From NCBI RefSeq assembly GCF_001636405.1, contig NZ_KV440950.1, forward strand, positions 364,001-428,000: 64,000 nt of DNA, written 5' to 3'. The stretch comes from Peribacillus frigoritolerans. Its GTDB lineage: Bacteria > Bacillota > Bacilli > Bacillales > DSM-1321. This document shows, in pieces, positions 8,318-16,865 of the stretch; position 1 is the first letter of the stretch; every line of letters begins with the position of its first letter. The notes under the pieces were generated by a model. That model saw only the letters and a program-made list of their open reading frames with translations. It had not been told where the DNA came from and did no database searches. A program made the translations under genes and the position numbers.

Positions 8318-8982
8318 TAAAATTTATAGGTCCATAATCTTTCTTTGCGGATCCAGTCTAGGAAATCTGCATCCTGATTTTCGAATTTCTCTTTCCAATC
8401 GATCACCATTGCTTCCGTTTGCGAACGGTGGGCAGTGAATGTGGCTACCTTTTTTTCTTCGACGGCAGTGATATCATGGACGATGTCGGGCTGTCCCAAT
8501 TCGTCAATGCAGTTATTCGAGAAGGCGACACAATGAAGTTTAGGTCTCTCTTTCTCTTCCATTCTTTCCACGGCCCGAACTACAGCCCGTGCTGTCGCTT
8601 CATGGTCCGGATGGACACTGTATCCTGGGTAAAACGTAATGATCAATGAAGGATTCAATTCATTGATGGCATCGGTAAATAATGAAGTCAGCTTTTCATC
8701 ATCTTCGAATTCAATCGTCTTATCACGCAATCCAAGCATGCGTAGATCTTGGATGCCGATCGCATTTGCTGCATCGATTAATTCCTTTTTACGAATTTTA
8801 GGAAGCGATTCCCTTGTTGCGAATGGAGGGTTTCCTAAATTACGTCCCATTTCTCCTAAAGTTAAGCATAAATAGGTGACAGGAGTGCCCGCTTCTCTAT
8901 GAAGGGCAAGCGTTCCGGAGACCGAGAAGGCTTCATCATCGGGATGTGGGAATATAACTAATACATGGCGTTCTTTTTCCAA
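8317..8982 (-). CDS. bshB2: bacillithiol biosynthesis deacetylase BshB2
   Basis: Zinc-dependent LmbE/PIG-L deacetylase that removes acetyl from GlcNAc-malate to give GlcN-malate, the second step of bacillithiol synthesis, and possibly acts on bacillithiol conjugates. 221 aa. PHPDDE (residues 12-17) gives the zinc-binding His13 and Asp16 and the catalytic Asp15. SVHPDHEAT, near residue 125, gives the third zinc His. GEMGRN is typical. The start is TTG 8982 behind AGGAG. Second in a minus-strand pair with yojF, as in B. subtilis yojF-yojG. A paralogue BshB1 is expected elsewhere. Confidence 0.92.
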   Translation of the reverse strand: MEKERHVLVIFPHPDDEAFSVSGTLALHREAGTPVTYLCLTLGEMGRNLGNPPFATRESLPKIRKKELIDAANAIGIQDLRMLGLRDKTIEFEDDEKLTSLFTDAINELNPSLIITFYPGYSVHPDHEATARAVVRAVERMEEKERPKLHCVAFSNNCIDELGQPDIVHDITAVEEKKVATFTAHRSQTEAMVIDWKEKFENQDADFLDWIRKERLWTYKF

Positions 8983-9082
8983 GGTATATTTCTCCTTCCG
9001 TACTACTTACAGTAAGTATGTTTATCGGTGAATGGGAGTTTTCATCGGAATCATCATATGATATATATCAAGCAAGTTGTCA

Positions 9083-9430
9083 TCATTCAAAGGGAGTGGG
9101 ACTGAGCTGCATGGAGACAGCAAGCTTTCCGGAAAAATCAAGGCCTGCCAATAGCAATCTCCCCTGTTCATCCATTTCGAAGTGGTTAACGCCTTCTGCA
9201 TATACCCAGCCAATATTGAGCTTCAAGCCGATGCGATAGGGTCCATCCCCAACTATCTTGCCATGTTCATATTGAATAAAAGCGTTACGAATATAAGCAC
9301 CTGCCGAGAAGAAAGCTTCATCTACATGAGTGGCATAGGCGCCATTTGTCGTTTCAAGGTGAAGATATACATCTTGTCCGGCGAAAGAATCAATGGCATT
9401 TTGCACCTCTGTACGGTCTATAGGTTTCAT
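9083..9430 (-). CDS. yojF: YojF family protein (DUF1806)
   Basis: 115 aa small soluble protein recognised as YojF, whose gene precedes bshB2 in bacilli. No catalytic motif is obvious. Conserved stretches include YLHLETTNGAYA, GAYIRNA and KLNIGWVYAEGVNHFE. ATG 9430 follows AAGGAGG. It is separated by 100 bases from bshB2 with no terminator between, so one operon is likely. A supporting role in bacillithiol metabolism is suggested only by this pairing. Confidence 0.88.
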   Translation of the reverse strand: MKPIDRTEVQNAIDSFAGQDVYLHLETTNGAYATHVDEAFFSAGAYIRNAFIQYEHGKIVGDGPYRIGLKLNIGWVYAEGVNHFEMDEQGRLLLAGLDFSGKLAVSMQLSPTPFE

Positions 9431-9499
9431 TCGATAATTTCCTCCTTAACTGGGCGGCTAGATAAGCTTTTCCTTCTTTCTATTTTACTAAATAAAAAC

Positions 9500-9539
9500 A
9501 AAAAAAGCGAAAAAGGCCGCTCGATGAATTTGAGCAGCC
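9500..9539 (-). terminator. terminator after pdxK (minus strand)
   Basis: GGCTGCTC / GAGCGGCC stem with one mismatch on the minus strand (9515-9539), followed by TTTTTCGCTTTTTTT. Confidence 0.8.
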
Positions 9540-9554
9540 ATTAAACTTGATGTT

Positions 9555-10382
9555 TTATTTTTGTGTTTTATCCGCAACTCCATATTTATGGTATGCACCA
9601 TGATTGACGGGTCCGACATAGTCATTCATTTTCCAAGAATGGCGAACCGCTTCGGTGATGAAGTCTTTGGAAATGAGGATAGCTTCACGCGGGCTTTTCC
9701 CTTCAGCCAATTGAGCTGCAATGGCGGCAGAAGATGAACAGCCGGCACCATGTGTATTGGTCGTTTCGATTTTTTCCGATTCAAGGATTTCAAATTCTTG
9801 TCCATCATATAAAAGGTCGATGGCTTTATCATGGTCAAGCTTATTACCGCCTTTGATCAAGACATATTTTGCACCTAGTGCATGAATCTTTTCAGCTGCA
9901 GCCCTCATATCATCAATCGTCTTGATAGGAGCAGTTCCCGCTAACTGAGCGGCCTCGAACAGGTTAGGTGTGACTACAGTTGCACGTGGAACAAGCAGTT
10001 CGCGCAGTGCTACAGCCGTTTCAGGGTGTAATACTTCATCTTCACCTTTACATACCATAACTGGATCGATTACGACTTTGTCCAGCTTCAACTCATCTAT
10101 TTTACGGGCAACAAGTTCAATGATTTCCACTGATCCAAGCATTCCCGTCTTCATGGCATCAATGCCTATTGATAGAATCGTTTCGATTTGGGCTTCCAAA
10201 ACTTCGACCGGTGTAGGGAATACATTATGGGCCCAGCCATTCTTCGGATCCATCGTCACGATTGTGGTTAAAGCGGACATACCGTAAACGCCGAATTCTT
10301 GGAATGTCTTTAAATCTGCTTGAAGACCTGCGCCGCCGCTCGAATCAGATCCGGCAACTGTCATAGCTCTTTTCATAGTCAT
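9555..10382 (-). CDS. pdxK: pyridoxine/pyridoxal/pyridoxamine kinase
   Basis: Ribokinase-fold kinase that phosphorylates vitamin B6 vitamers in PLP salvage; its family also includes HMP kinase ThiD. 275 aa. N-terminal GSDSSGGAGLQADLKTF, central DPVMVCKGEDEVL and TPNLFEA, and C-terminal THGAGCSSSAA with the catalytic base region and the Cys that acts in B. subtilis PdxK. It resembles B. subtilis PdxK (formerly thiD/ywdB) more than ThiD. ATG 10382 follows GAGGAGG; a second ATG two codons in is possible. Monocistronic, transcribed away from mobA. Confidence 0.88.
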   Translation of the reverse strand: MTMKRAMTVAGSDSSGGAGLQADLKTFQEFGVYGMSALTTIVTMDPKNGWAHNVFPTPVEVLEAQIETILSIGIDAMKTGMLGSVEIIELVARKIDELKLDKVVIDPVMVCKGEDEVLHPETAVALRELLVPRATVVTPNLFEAAQLAGTAPIKTIDDMRAAAEKIHALGAKYVLIKGGNKLDHDKAIDLLYDGQEFEILESEKIETTNTHGAGCSSSAAIAAQLAEGKSPREAILISKDFITEAVRHSWKMNDYVGPVNHGAYHKYGVADKTQK

Positions 10383-10751
10383 TATGTGACCTCCTCAGGA
10401 GAATTAGATATCGATATTATCAGCATACCAGTTAATATCCTATTTTTAGAATATACCAAAATTTCTTTTATGTAAAACTTAGTTTCAGCCTACTATGAGT
10501 GTCTTGGCGAAGGAAGGGCAATCGCCTCGTATAAGTCATTTTTCGAATCTGTAATTAAGGAAATTCGATGGATGTCAGCATGCACTTTTAGCTTTGGACC
10601 CTACCTCCAACTTTTGATGGACATAGCAAAGGTTGTGAAAGTGTCATTATTTTCAAATTTGATTTAAAATATTTAAATATAGTGGAGATACATTTAGTAT
10701 AGCTTTTCCGTTCGATGCTGGATTAAACCCAAAAAAGGGAGGTTGGTTTCT
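10383..10751. other. intergenic region between divergent pdxK and mobA
   Basis: 369 bases with no gene I can support. It should carry the two divergent promoters. The only clear signals are the two ribosome sites, GAGGAGG on the minus strand and AAGGGAGG at 10735-10742 for mobA, plus an AT-rich near-palindrome around 10660-10680. I see no riboswitch. Confidence 0.6.
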
Positions 10752-11372
10752 ATGGAATGGACCATGTTGCTTTTAGCCGGCGGGAAATCAAGCCGTATGG
10801 GAGTGAATAAGGCACTTTTGACCGTAGGCGGCGTTGTGAACATTTCAAGAGTGGCATCCGAATTGAAAAAGGTGTCAGAAAACATTATGGTCATTACGAA
10901 TACGTCTGAAGAATATCATTTTCTGCAACTTCCGCTCATTCCGGATTTACATAAAGATCAAGGGCCTCTTGGCGGATTGCATGCAGGGCTGACCTCATCG
11001 AAAACGGAGCTTCAGTTCCTTGCAGCGTGCGATATGCCGTTTGTGAGTGCAGATGCCATAAAGGATATCATTACCCATTATGAACCTGGATTCGATGCTG
11101 TCATTCCAGAAATAAATGGCAGGATCCAGCCGCTTTTTGCTGTTTACCATAAAAGGTGTCTTCCTGTACTGACGGAGTGTTTATTAAGACATGAATTAAA
11201 AATGAGTCTATTCTTGGAAAAGATCTCGGTGAAAATCATGAAAGAAACCGACTTTACGTTATATCGCGAGAATCCTGAACAATTTCACTACCTTTTTTTC
11301 AATATGAATACGAGGAAAGAGTATCAAGAGGCAGATTATATTGATCAAACTGAATTATATAAAGGATGGTAG
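10752..11372 (+). CDS. mobA: molybdenum cofactor guanylyltransferase MobA
   Basis: Transfers GMP from GTP to molybdopterin to make the guanine dinucleotide cofactor; cytoplasmic. 206 aa. The nucleotidyltransferase signature LLAGGKSSRMGVNKALL lies at residues 5-21, with Asn where many members have Asp. DQGPLGGLHAGL and CDMPFV provide the rest of the GTP and metal site. ATG 10752 is chosen over TTG 10743 because AAGGGAGG ends at 10742, leaving a normal 9-base gap. First gene of mobA-moaE-moaD-moeB. Confidence 0.9.
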   Translation: MEWTMLLLAGGKSSRMGVNKALLTVGGVVNISRVASELKKVSENIMVITNTSEEYHFLQLPLIPDLHKDQGPLGGLHAGLTSSKTELQFLAACDMPFVSADAIKDIITHYEPGFDAVIPEINGRIQPLFAVYHKRCLPVLTECLLRHELKMSLFLEKISVKIMKETDFTLYRENPEQFHYLFFNMNTRKEYQEADYIDQTELYKGW

Positions 11373-11374
11373 AC

Positions 11375-11839
11375 ATGAATTATAATATTTCAAAAGAGCC
11401 GATTGTCATCCAGGAAGTGATTGATAAAGTAGTCAGTCGAAATGCGGGTGCCGTCACGACTTTTATTGGTACAGTGAGGGAAATGACGAAAGGAAAAAAG
11501 ACCCTCTTCTTAATTTACGAAGCGTATGTACCGATGGCCAACAAAAAATTGGAGCAAATCGGAGCTGAGATCAAGGAGCGTTGGCCAGATGCAGAAACGG
11601 CGATCACCCATCGTGTAGGTAAACTTGAAATCACGGATATCGCAGTGGTTATTGCCGTTAGTACGCCACACCGAAATGATGCATATGAGGCGAATAGGTA
11701 TGCGATCGAAAGAATTAAAGAAATCGTCCCGATTTGGAAAAAAGAACATTGGGAAGATGGGGAAACATGGGTAGGAAACCAGTTGGAAACCGTTCCATAT
11801 CCATCAGGGAAACCGGAAGAGGGGGATATTGATGATTAA
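11375..11839 (+). CDS. moaE: molybdopterin synthase catalytic subunit MoaE
   Basis: Large subunit of molybdopterin synthase. With thiocarboxylated MoaD it inserts the dithiolene sulfurs into precursor Z (cyclic pyranopterin phosphate). 154 aa. FIGTVREMTKGKKT, ITHRVGKLEI and IWKKEHWEDGETWVGN match the family, the last carrying active-site lysines. ATG 11375 lies 8 bases after AAAGGA (11361-11366). The in-frame ATG at 11366 abuts that site and overlaps the mobA stop, so it is less likely. Confidence 0.9.
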   Translation: MNYNISKEPIVIQEVIDKVVSRNAGAVTTFIGTVREMTKGKKTLFLIYEAYVPMANKKLEQIGAEIKERWPDAETAITHRVGKLEITDIAVVIAVSTPHRNDAYEANRYAIERIKEIVPIWKKEHWEDGETWVGNQLETVPYPSGKPEEGDIDD

Positions 11840-12065
11840 TGTACTTTTATTTGCCCAATTGAAAGATGAGCTAGGCAAAGAGACTGTTTCAATAGAAGGA
11901 AATGGAATGAGTGTTGCCCAGCTAAAAGGAAAGATGAAGGTGGATTTTCAATTGGAAGGTCTTGAAACCGTGATGACAGCGGTCAATGAGGAATTTGCTG
12001 ATGATGACACGATTTTATCTGATGGAGATACAGTTGCTTTCATACCGCCGGTAAGTGGAGGGTGA
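11832..12065 (+). CDS. moaD: molybdopterin synthase sulfur carrier MoaD
   Basis: 77 aa ubiquitin-fold sulfur carrier, partner of MoaE. It ends in FIPPVSGG; the C-terminal Gly-Gly is adenylated by the MoeB-type enzyme downstream and then thiocarboxylated. It overlaps moaE by 8 bases, which suggests translational coupling. ATG 11832 sits behind AGAGGGGG; the TTG one codon earlier is less likely. Confidence 0.92.
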   Translation: MINVLLFAQLKDELGKETVSIEGNGMSVAQLKGKMKVDFQLEGLETVMTAVNEEFADDDTILSDGDTVAFIPPVSGG

Positions 12066-12089
12066 AGCGTCCGGAAGGGAGGGCTCACG

Positions 12090-13109
12090 GTGAAAGAGCG
12101 ATATTCAAGGCAAACTTTGTTCGCCCCAGTTGGTGAGGGGGGCCAATTGAAAATTATGAAGAAGCATGTCTTGCTTCTTGGTGCAGGGGCTTTGGGATCT
12201 GCTAATGCCGAGGCCCTTACTCGTGCAGGAGTAGGGAAGCTTACCATTGTCGACAGGGATTATGTCGAGACCAGTAATTTACAGCGCCAACAAATGTATA
12301 CGGAACGGGATGTCGCGGAGAAACTGCCAAAAGCAGAGGCGGCAAAGCGTCATTTATTGGATATCAACCATGAAGTTGAAGTGAATGCCATCATCATGGA
12401 CGCAACTGCCCAGAATCTCGAACAGCTGCTAGGTGATGTTGATTTGATATTGGATGCAACCGACAACTTTGAGACACGGATGATTATTAATGATTTATCA
12501 CAAAAGCTTCATATACCGTGGATTTATGGGGCTTGTGTGGGGAGCGTGGGCATGACTTTGACGATCCTTCCCGGGCAGACTCCATGTTTGCACTGTTTGC
12601 TTAAAGCGATCCCGATTCAAGGAATGACCTGTGACACAGGAGGGATCATATCACCAGCTGTTACGATGGTAGTGGCACACCAAACTGCCGAGGCTTTGAA
12701 AATCCTTGTTGAAGATTGGGAATCGGTACGGCCTGCACTTGTTTCTTTTGATCTGTGGAGAAATCAATACCAAACCGTTAAATTGACAAAAGCGAAAAAG
12801 AAAGATTGTCTCTCATGCGGAGAGCAGAGGACATACCCCTTTTTAACAATGGAAAATGCAACGAAAACGGCTGTTCTTTGCGGGAGGGACACTGTACAGG
12901 TAAGACCGCCAAAACCTCTGGAACTGCAACTCGAAAAATTAGCCAAAGATCTGGACGGCAGCGGTTATTTGGTGAAATTCAATCCATTTCTTCTCTCCTG
13001 TGAAAAAGCAGGGGAACGTATCGTCATTTTCAAGGATGGCAGGGCGTTGATTCACGGTACGAAAGATATGGTCCATGCAAAGGCCGCGTACCAAAGCATC
13101 CTGGGATAA
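12090..13109 (+). CDS. moeB: MoeB/ThiF-type sulfur-carrier adenylyltransferase
   Basis: E1-like enzyme that adenylates the C-terminal glycine of a ubiquitin-like sulfur carrier, here most likely MoaD because moaD ends 24 bases upstream. 339 aa. The N-terminal RYSRQ, Rossmann loop GAGALGSANAEALTRAG, VDRDYVETSNLQRQ with the ATP-contacting Arg, and DATDNFETR are clear. Two CxxC pairs (CLHC and CLSC) would bind structural zinc. Residues beyond about 250 form a short extra domain that is not rhodanese. GTG 12090 follows AAGGGAGGG. ThiS could be an alternative or second substrate, as in other bacilli. Confidence 0.85.
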   Translation: MKERYSRQTLFAPVGEGGQLKIMKKHVLLLGAGALGSANAEALTRAGVGKLTIVDRDYVETSNLQRQQMYTERDVAEKLPKAEAAKRHLLDINHEVEVNAIIMDATAQNLEQLLGDVDLILDATDNFETRMIINDLSQKLHIPWIYGACVGSVGMTLTILPGQTPCLHCLLKAIPIQGMTCDTGGIISPAVTMVVAHQTAEALKILVEDWESVRPALVSFDLWRNQYQTVKLTKAKKKDCLSCGEQRTYPFLTMENATKTAVLCGRDTVQVRPPKPLELQLEKLAKDLDGSGYLVKFNPFLLSCEKAGERIVIFKDGRALIHGTKDMVHAKAAYQSILG

Positions 13110-13116
13110 TGCTCAT

Positions 13117-13155
13117 AAAAAAACGAGGCCCCAGGTTTTTGGGCCTCGTTTTTTT
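13117..13155 (+). terminator. bidirectional terminator between moeB and yflT
   Basis: AAAAAAACGAGGCCC / GGGCCTCGTTTTTTT perfect stem, with T tracts on both strands, between convergent genes. Confidence 0.93.
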
Positions 13156-13185
13156 ATGAATCCATATAGGGTAATGGTACGGGTT

Positions 13186-13533
13186 TTAGTGTGTGACCCC
13201 GTCTTTGTTATCTTGTTTGGAAGCAACGATGACTACTTTTCCTTCGTCAAGAACTTCCTCGTAACGCTCTGCCTCCATATCAGTAAGGCCAAGGTTGCTC
13301 ATTCGATTACGAAGTTCATCTCCGCGAGATTTAAAGAGATTTCCGACGGTATCAAGGAAACCTTGTTCCTTCATGCCTACACCTTCTGTATTTGTATTCT
13401 CGGTAAGGTGTTTAGAACGGGTTTTATCATGGGCAAACAAATATACATCGTCTTTCGTATAACCTGATGTAACTAATTCATCGATTTTTTCCTTTGCTTG
13501 TAAACCGTTTTCTACTACATGTACTTGATACAT
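13186..13533 (-). CDS. yflT: general stress protein, YflT/17M family
   Basis: 115 aa with the YflT (heat-induced stress protein) domain near the N-terminus: VHVVENGLQAKEKIDELVTSGY, then KDDVYLFAHD. The C-terminal half is charged (FKSRGDELRNRM, EAERYEEVLDEGKVVIVAS). ATG 13533 follows AAGGAGG. A good SigB-type promoter lies about 90 bases upstream, which agrees with general stress control known for this family in B. subtilis. Molecular function unknown. Confidence 0.85.
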   Translation of the reverse strand: MYQVHVVENGLQAKEKIDELVTSGYTKDDVYLFAHDKTRSKHLTENTNTEGVGMKEQGFLDTVGNLFKSRGDELRNRMSNLGLTDMEAERYEEVLDEGKVVIVASKQDNKDGVTH

Positions 13534-13624
13534 ATAAACTCCTCCTTGAATTTCATTAAGATTTTCTTGGAAATGGGTAAATGGAATCTTGCTTATTACA
13601 GTTGCTGGTTGGCTATAGTAGTAT

Positions 13625-13650
13625 ATAACCTCATTTGGGCCCTGTTAAAC
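13625..13650 (-). promoter_or_regulatory. candidate SigB promoter of yflT
   Basis: On the minus strand GTTTAA (13645-13650), 14-base spacer, GGTTAT (13625-13630). The SigB consensus is GTTTAA and GGGWAW at 12-15 spacing; there is one mismatch in the -10. Confidence 0.65.
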
Positions 13651-13668
13651 ATTTATCTCAAAGAATAT

Positions 13669-15102
13669 TTAGTAAGTGGTGAAGCGGAATACCTTCTGTA
13701 TGCGGTAGGTCAAGTACTTGAAGACAGGCAGTTTCTTTTGGTATTCACTGTAATCCACCGTGTATGTTCCGTTTTGATTTGTCCAGAGTCTATGGAAATA
13801 GCTTTCGACATCCTTGGAAACGTCCGCATCATTTGGAGCATGGATTTCAACATTCGCTTCAAGGTTATAGTCATCTAGATTTCGTGAAGTATAATTAGCC
13901 GATCCTCCAAGAATGACCATTTCATCAGCCTTTTGGATCATCATCAATTTTGTATGGAACTGTTCCTTATCTGTTTTATACCAGCGGATCGAGATGTTTT
14001 CATCCCCCAGTTTTTCGAATTCGGCGGCAACCGGAAGATTGGGCAGCCCGATTTTTTCACTTCCGAATGCGTTTTGATTCGGATCCAATATCATTTCTAT
14101 CTTCACACCCCGTTTAGCTGCATCCGTTAATGCCTCGACAACCTCGCGATCGGCAATGTAGAACATGGCAAGATGGATCTTGTCACCATTTTCAGCATCC
14201 TTAATTGCCTTTAGGACATGTTCATTGATTTTTCCTTCCGTTAGCAGTTGTACTGATATTGGCCCTTTATCAGCTGATTTCTCCTTGAACTCAGGAAATG
14301 ACTTTGGTCCTCCCGAGAATTTCGAAGCGGCTTCTTCGGCTTTAACGAAATCGCCGATGATATTCCCGTCCATCTGGAAGGCAATATTGGAGTGGAAGCC
14401 ACTTGCGTCATGAGGATTGGCAGATGAGATGATGGCCGTTTTTTCAGTCGCGACCACTTTTCTGTGATTGGCTTTGATATTCATCAGTCTAAGATAAGAA
14501 CGCAAGGTGACCTTTGGTGCGCTTTTAGCCATTGGATTGACAATCCAGCCTTTCCCGCTTTCACCGAACCATTGGAAAAAGGTCCGATACACACCTGAAT
14601 AGAGAGGATTTGGATCCCGGAGGCGGTCTAAGTTGGTAACAATGACATCAATTCCATTTTTCTTCATCGTTTCCAATGCCTCTAACTTGTAGGCATTATA
14701 GGAAGTATTCACTTCATCAGTAATGAATATAATCTGGAGGTCAGGTTTCTTTTTCTTCTGTTCAACCAGATTATCCTTCAGCGTCTCGGTTAACTTCGGG
14801 AAGTTTATCTTTTCATCATAAAAAGCATTAAACAAAAACATATCGATTACGATATAAGAATCAGCCTCTTCTATGGCTTGATTTATGGTTTGGAAAATTC
14901 GCTGCTCATGTTGCAGATTCCCTTGTTCGTCGTGATAGGAAAGATCATAGATGAAATCGATTTCCTCGACATGATGAACCTTCCCTTCATAAGAAATGCC
15001 ATCGGGAAGTGGCTTGTAGCTGTTATAGGCAATGACGATTGCAATGACGATCAAAATGCTGACAAACAGATAAAAGCGTTTTCTTTTGTACCACTTTTTC
15101 AT
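13669..15102 (-). CDS. phospholipase D-like (HKD) membrane-anchored protein
   Basis: 477 aa. Basic N-terminus and one membrane segment (about residues 10-27) followed by a long extracellular part with two PLD-type half sites. The first reads NHRKVVATEKTAIISSAN, the second FHTKLMMIQKADEMVILGGSANYTSR. The HxK pair and GSAN are kept, but the usual Asp after HxKxxxx is Glu in the first and Gln in the second, so it departs from cardiolipin synthases. Probable phosphodiesterase or lipid-acting enzyme at the outer membrane face; substrate unknown. Apparently monocistronic; its stop codon is close to the yflT promoter. Confidence 0.8.
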   Translation of the reverse strand: MKKWYKRKRFYLFVSILIVIAIVIAYNSYKPLPDGISYEGKVHHVEEIDFIYDLSYHDEQGNLQHEQRIFQTINQAIEEADSYIVIDMFLFNAFYDEKINFPKLTETLKDNLVEQKKKKPDLQIIFITDEVNTSYNAYKLEALETMKKNGIDVIVTNLDRLRDPNPLYSGVYRTFFQWFGESGKGWIVNPMAKSAPKVTLRSYLRLMNIKANHRKVVATEKTAIISSANPHDASGFHSNIAFQMDGNIIGDFVKAEEAASKFSGGPKSFPEFKEKSADKGPISVQLLTEGKINEHVLKAIKDAENGDKIHLAMFYIADREVVEALTDAAKRGVKIEMILDPNQNAFGSEKIGLPNLPVAAEFEKLGDENISIRWYKTDKEQFHTKLMMIQKADEMVILGGSANYTSRNLDDYNLEANVEIHAPNDADVSKDVESYFHRLWTNQNGTYTVDYSEYQKKLPVFKYLTYRIQKVFRFTTY

Positions 15103-15254
15103 AGGAATGCCTCCAACATGGTTAAATTGCTTGCTAGCTTTCTATTTTCCCCTTTTTGGGGTATATAGAAACATAAATCGTAATCTATGGAAAAAGGCAA
15201 GGCGATGAAGTTTGATATAATATAGTTTCAAAAAGCGGAGAGGGGCTGTGGCAG

Positions 15255-15935
15255 ATGGCAAAGCAGTTTTTAACAAATGATTGGTGGCCTCTATTGAAAG
15301 AGGAATTCAAAAAAGAATATTACCAGGAGCTATGGGAATTCATAAAGAAAGAGTACAGTCAGCAAGTCATCCATCCGGATCAGGACGATATTTTCAATGC
15401 GCTTCACTATACTCCTTTTGAAGATGTAAAGGTTGTCATCCTTGGACAGGACCCTTACCATGGCCAGGGTCAGGCGCATGGCCTTAGTTTTTCAGTCAAG
15501 CCGGAGGTACGCATCCCGCCCTCTTTAAGAAATATCTTTAAAGAGTTACACACCGATCTTGGCTATGAGGTACCAGACAATGGTTACCTGGTCGAATGGG
15601 CAAAACAGGGAGTGCTTCTATTGAATACCGTCTTGACTGTCCGTGAGGGAGAGGCGCACTCACACCGCGGAAAAGGATGGGAAATCTTTACGAATCAAAT
15701 TATTCGCCTATTGAATGACCGTCCGAAACCGGTTGTATTCATCCTGTGGGGGAAACCTGCTCAAACCAAAATCCCTTTGATTGATGAAGCCCGCCATAAA
15801 ATCATTAAGTCCGTACATCCGAGTCCGCTGTCGGCTTCCCGTGGTTTCTTTGGCACCAAACCATTTTCCAAAACAAATCAATTGCTGATGGAAATGGGGG
15901 AATCCCCAATTGATTGGAAAATTCCGAACCGATGA
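15255..15935 (+). CDS. ung: uracil-DNA glycosylase
   Basis: Removes uracil from DNA and starts base excision repair. 226 aa, family 1. The water-activating motif GQDPYHG lies at residues 64-70 with catalytic Asp66, and the DNA-intercalating loop [10 protein letters not shown] lies near residue 188. FILWG precedes it. ATG 15255 follows GGAGAGG. First gene of ung-CxxC protein-ywdI-ywdK, an order partly shared with B. subtilis. Confidence 0.96.
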   Translation: MAKQFLTNDWWPLLKEEFKKEYYQELWEFIKKEYSQQVIHPDQDDIFNALHYTPFEDVKVVILGQDPYHGQGQAHGLSFSVKPEVRIPPSLRNIFKELHTDLGYEVPDNGYLVEWAKQGVLLLNTVLTVREGEAHSHRGKGWEIFTNQIIRLLNDRPKPVVFILWGKPAQTKIPLIDEARHKIIKSVHPSPLSASRGFFGTKPFSKTNQLLMEMGESPIDWKIPNR

Positions 15936-16123
15936 TATCGGCAAGAGAAACGAAACGGGTGAATTGTATGGCGTGCCGTCATTTCTATATAACTTGGGAT
16001 CTCAGTTTTCCAAAAGGCTGCCGTGCTTTTCAATTCAAAACATCAAACCAGCCTTCTCTTGATGTCTTTCGTTCTTCAGGAGAGCCATGCTTGAAATTTC
16101 AAGCAAGGCCAATTAAAAGGTAG
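15932..16123 (+). CDS. small Cys-rich conserved protein after ung
   Basis: 63 aa. The start is the ATG at 15932, overlapping the ung stop as ATGA, which suggests coupled translation. A longer reading from TTG 15914 inside ung is possible. It carries CMAC, then GCRAF, then PCLKF, a spacing that could hold a metal ion. Rich in Phe and basic residues, with no membrane segment. I recall similar short proteins beside ung in other bacilli but no function. A link to uracil repair is inference from position only. Confidence 0.72.
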   Translation: MISARETKRVNCMACRHFYITWDLSFPKGCRAFQFKTSNQPSLDVFRSSGEPCLKFQARPIKR

Positions 16124-16206
16124 GAAATATGCAAGGTGTTTTCTTCTCTGATTTTTGCTATGCTAGTTATGATAGTTTTGACCTGTATATAGACGAGGTG
16201 GTAAAG

Positions 16207-16464
16207 TTGGATATTTCATCAAGACAAATGTTAGATAAAATCGAAGAGCTTGTTTTAAAAGCGAAACAGGCAAATTCAGGGGATAAGGTGCAAGGGTATG
16301 TAATGGCCATTAAGTCCCTTTGTGAAGTGATGGTTGATGAAAAAGCTGCGAACATCAGCATACAGAAGCCAATCACATTGACCCAGCCCGTCATGTCGGC
16401 TACACCGAATGTAGAACCGGTTAAAATGGATGAGGCCAATGGGGAGTCCTTGTTCGATTTTTAA
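16207..16464 (+). CDS. ywdI: YwdI family protein (DUF5327)
   Basis: 85 aa. Begins MDISSRQMLDKIEELVLKAKQ, a helical N-terminal half, then a low-complexity Pro/Thr linker and an acidic end GESLFDF. TTG 16207 is preferred because GAGGTGG (16195-16201) precedes it; the longer frame back to 16129 lacks a ribosome site. The position between ung and ywdK matches B. subtilis ywdI. No known function. Confidence 0.78.
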   Translation: MDISSRQMLDKIEELVLKAKQANSGDKVQGYVMAIKSLCEVMVDEKAANISIQKPITLTQPVMSATPNVEPVKMDEANGESLFDF

Positions 16465-16487
16465 ATTAGGGAAGGGGAGCGAAATAA

Positions 16488-16856
16488 TTGAAACTGTTCA
16501 TCATTTTAGGTGCATTGAATGGGTTTATTGCTGTGGCACTTGGTGCATTCGGTGCACACGGCCTGGAAGGGAAAATTCCTGATAAATATTTGGAAACTTG
16601 GCAAACCGCTGTTCAATATCAAATGTTCCACGCGGTGGGTTTATTGGTACTCGGTTTATTGGCTGGGAAAATTGATAGTCCGCTGATCAACTGGTCCGGC
16701 TGGCTTATGCTAATAGGAATTATCCTGTTTTCCGGAAGTCTATTCGTTCTAAGCGTTACGCAAATCAAAGTCCTTGGTGCCATCACACCGCTTGGCGGAG
16801 TTTCTTTCTTGGTTGCTTGGGTCTTAATGATCATTGCTGCGTATAAATACTTGTAA
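16488..16856 (+). CDS. ywdK: YwdK, DUF423 membrane protein
   Basis: 122 aa integral membrane protein with four predicted membrane segments. The family hallmark near the N-terminus is ALGAFGAHGLEGK, followed by WQTAVQYQMFHAVGLL. TTG 16488 follows GAAGGGGAG. Last gene of the ung cluster, ending just before a terminator. Function unknown across the family. Confidence 0.9.
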   Translation: MKLFIILGALNGFIAVALGAFGAHGLEGKIPDKYLETWQTAVQYQMFHAVGLLVLGLLAGKIDSPLINWSGWLMLIGIILFSGSLFVLSVTQIKVLGAITPLGGVSFLVAWVLMIIAAYKYL

Positions 16857-16865
16857 GGTCAGCTA

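Noticed and set aside
10383-10751. Moco riboswitch before mobA
   Set aside because: No recognisable conserved core or stems, and that class is not expected in bacilli.
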